Assembly: GCA_963977405.1 (NCBI GenBank)
Contig: CAXBOY010000005.1
Location: 1 to 64,000, forward strand
Direction: 5' to 3'
Origin: UBA5078 sp963977405
GTDB taxonomy: Bacteria; Pseudomonadota; Gammaproteobacteria; Pseudomonadales; Pseudohongiellaceae
Length of the DNA stretch: 64,000 nt
Shown: positions 62,615 through 64,000 of the stretch, piece by piece
How positions within the stretch are numbered: position 1 is the first letter of the stretch
How the letters are laid out: every line of letters begins with the position of its first letter
Made by a program: the position numbers and the translations under genes
Notes under the pieces: model-generated
Told to the model about the DNA's origin: nothing
The model's database searches: none
The model's input: only the letters and a program-made list of their open reading frames with translations

Positions 62615-62953
62615 CTAGAAACAATTCGTTGGCCGTGGCAGGCCGGCGATCTTACTAGCTAACAAAGCGGGGTTGCCAGGGAAGAGTTTCATCAGATAAA
62701 TACTACGACCTTTGTCTGCTCCTAGTTCACTGGCCACTAGCTTGACTAGGGGGCGCATGGCAGGAGATAGGCCAGTGCGCTGATAGAACTCTCGCAGTAC
62801 GTCTAGTACTTCCCAGTGTGCCTCGAGCAACGCTATCGACTCGCTAGACGCGAGTTTATCTGCAACTTCTGGGCTCCAGTCTTCGAGGCTGCGCAGATAG
62901 CCATCTTTATCTAGTGGGATCGCCTTGTGATTGTGAAGAAGCAACTGACTCAT
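62615..62953 (-). CDS. tusE: Sulfurtransferase TusE (DsrC family)
   Basis: It accepts persulfide from TusBCD and hands it to MnmA for tRNA thiolation. The 112 residues contain DKDGYLRSLEDWSPEVADKLA at the start and end with NCF, the DsrC-type tail whose penultimate cysteine (C111) carries the sulfur. The second cysteine of dissimilatory DsrC is absent, fitting TusE. It is 10 bases after tusB in a tusD-C-B-E run. Confidence 0.94.
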   Translation of the reverse strand: MSQLLLHNHKAIPLDKDGYLRSLEDWSPEVADKLASSESIALLEAHWEVLDVLREFYQRTGLSPAMRPLVKLVASELGADKGRSIYLMKLFPGNPALLASKIAGLPRPTNCF

Positions 62954-62963
62954 TCGCGATGCC

Positions 62964-63245
62964 TTAGAACCAACTCACGCTGCGACTGTGCTGACAGGCT
63001 AGCTCTACAAACTGCGCATAGTCGACGGAAATGACCGTGGAGGGCAGGCTAATGCCGCGGGCTTCAGTGTCTTCCTTTAAGGCAAATAACTTTAGAGCTT
63101 GAGCTTGAGGATGCCCGGCGATTGCAGAGGCTTGATATACACCGTCTTCGATCAACAATAAGCTGTCGCCCCTAGTTGCCACTCTTAGGCAGGCGGCGAG
63201 GGCGTCATCGGCAGCGGTTTTATTGACGGTATGTAGAGTGCTCAT
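62964..63245 (-). CDS. tusB: Sulfur relay protein TusB
   Basis: A small subunit of the TusBCD hexamer, 93 residues. It begins MSTLHTVNKTAADDALAACL and contains LLIEDGVYQASAI, as in the DsrH/TusB family. No catalytic cysteine is expected here; C19 is the DALAACL residue. It overlaps tusC by 4 bases. Confidence 0.9.
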   Translation of the reverse strand: MSTLHTVNKTAADDALAACLRVATRGDSLLLIEDGVYQASAIAGHPQAQALKLFALKEDTEARGISLPSTVISVDYAQFVELACQHSRSVSWF

Positions 63246-63616
63246 AACTGATATACCACATCGGATTCACGAATCAGCGCCGCTATGGCCTCGGCGCTGC
63301 AGGCCTTTACGTCGATGGCGAGGGAAGCGGGGTCCAGATTTCGTGCGGATAGCGATTCTAATTCTGCGAATATGTTGTTTACATCGAATAGGGGCAGGGC
63401 GGATAGCGCAGCGCTAAGGTCCTTAGCTTCGATGCTCTTTGGCTTTTGGGCGCTTTTTAGTTGCCACACGCCATCGTCCATAAATACGAGGTTGATCTTC
63501 TGTTCGAATGCGGCAGTGGAGAGCACCATGTCTAGGCACGCCTTGGCGCGGCCGCTGCCATAGGGCGTGCTACGGCTAATAAAGGTGATGGTCTTTGGCG
63601 ATTGAAGTGTCGACAT
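63242..63616 (-). CDS. tusC: Sulfur relay protein TusC
   Basis: DsrF/TusC family subunit of 124 residues. ITFISRSTPYGSGRAKACLDM opens the fold and LVFMDDGVWQL is the family signature. It overlaps tusB by 4 bases and follows tusD by 5 bases, so the three are translated together. Confidence 0.92.
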   Translation of the reverse strand: MSTLQSPKTITFISRSTPYGSGRAKACLDMVLSTAAFEQKINLVFMDDGVWQLKSAQKPKSIEAKDLSAALSALPLFDVNNIFAELESLSARNLDPASLAIDVKACSAEAIAALIRESDVVYQL

Positions 63617-63621
63617 CGACT

Positions 63622-64000
63622 CTAGGCTCCGAAACTCATGACGCGGTCTGAATTAGTATTGGCGTCCACCAACTGACCAAGGCCCGATAGCACAAACTGC
63701 GCGCCCATACTCGCGGCCTCTTTCTCATAGCGCGCGGCTTCCTGCGGATCTAATACGCCGCGGCGCAGGGCAGAGGAGACGCAGCTGATGGCATCTAGCT
63801 TATGTGTTTTGATGAGCTCGGACCACGCCTTGACCAGATCGAACTCGTCCTGCGGTGGAGTGCTCGAGGCATTGCTGTTGTGCACGCCGTCGTAATAGAA
63901 GAACAGCCTATAAATCTCGTGGCCCGCCGCTAGGGCTGACGACGTGAAGCGGTAGGCGCTATAGGCGGCCTCCGAAGAGTAGGGGGCGCTGTGCACTAGG
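63622..64000 (-). CDS. tusD: Sulfurtransferase TusD (partial, N-terminus beyond window)
   Basis: The subunit of TusBCD that carries the active persulfide. About 126 codons are visible. HEIYRLFFYYDGVHNSN and DEFDLVKAWSELI are family marks, and the catalytic cysteine lies in ISCVSSALRRGVLD. The first possible start inside the window (GTG 63996) aligns with an internal valine of E. coli TusD, and the frame is open to the window edge. Hence about six residues are missing to the right. Confidence 0.92.
   Translation of the reverse strand, partial: LVHSAPYSSEAAYSAYRFTSSALAAGHEIYRLFFYYDGVHNSNASSTPPQDEFDLVKAWSELIKTHKLDAISCVSSALRRGVLDPQEAARYEKEAASMGAQFVLSGLGQLVDANTNSDRVMSFGA

Overview
This is a bacterial chromosome segment, most likely from a gammaproteobacterium on the Pseudomonas / Cellvibrionales side of the class. 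I infer this from gene order, not from a search. Two blocks have the Pseudomonas arrangement: nudJ-mnmA-hflD-purB ... icd-cspD-clpS-clpA-infA-bpt-aat-trxB-ftsK-lolA-rarA-crcB-serS-cysG-tusBCDE, and cysB-cysH-thrH-pabB. Other pointers are monomeric isocitrate dehydrogenase, an iron-sulfur APS reductase, the long type of PurC, and REP-like hairpin repeats. Genes are tightly packed. No phage, plasmid, IS element, CRISPR array, rRNA or tRNA was seen.

Layout. 1-1.1 kb: a partial HlyD/EmrA-type efflux adaptor and its MarR-type regulator, with a clear autoregulatory promoter-operator. 1.2-17.3 kb: ten genes in a row on the + strand joining the Entner-Doudoroff pathway (pgl, edd, eda, glk) to glycogen and maltodextrin metabolism (malQ, glgB, glgX, glgP, glgC, glgA). 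Most junctions overlap or are very short, so this is probably one operon covering glucose activation, catabolism, storage and mobilisation. 17.3-26.6 kb: a membrane-anchored dynamin-like GTPase, an EamA transporter, an M16 lipoprotein peptidase, the RNA methyltransferases cmoM and rlmI, an isolated mtnC, a small unknown gene and glpE. 26.6-34.9 kb: a PAS-GAF-PAS-GGDEF diguanylate cyclase transcribed just behind argD, then msrA, a patatin phospholipase, a cytosolic 5'-nucleotidase, cysB and cysH. 35-42.7 kb: thrH, then a seven-gene - strand run nudJ-mnmA-hflD-purB-roxA-(secretin-N-like protein)-pabB.

42.9-44.1 kb: moaC-moaD-moaE, with moaE interrupted by an in-frame TGA where the family has tryptophan. 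44.14-44.46 kb: three REP-type repeat units whose hairpin stems show compensatory changes. 44.5-64 kb: housekeeping genes, including rluE, icd, cspD, the N-degron set clpS-clpA-bpt-aat around infA, trxB, cell division and envelope genes (ftsK, lolA), rarA, crcB, serS, cysG, purC and the sulfur relay tusE-B-C-D. The window ends inside tusD.

Recurring themes are tRNA wobble-uridine modification (mnmA, tusBCDE, cmoM), sulfur assimilation (cysB, cysH, cysG, glpE) and N-degron proteolysis. The points most worth a second look are the Entner-Doudoroff/glycogen array, the moaE nonsense codon, the REP array, the dynamin-like GTPase, the isolated secretin-N-like protein, and the argD-diguanylate cyclase coupling. 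I did not find a clearly new multi-gene system.
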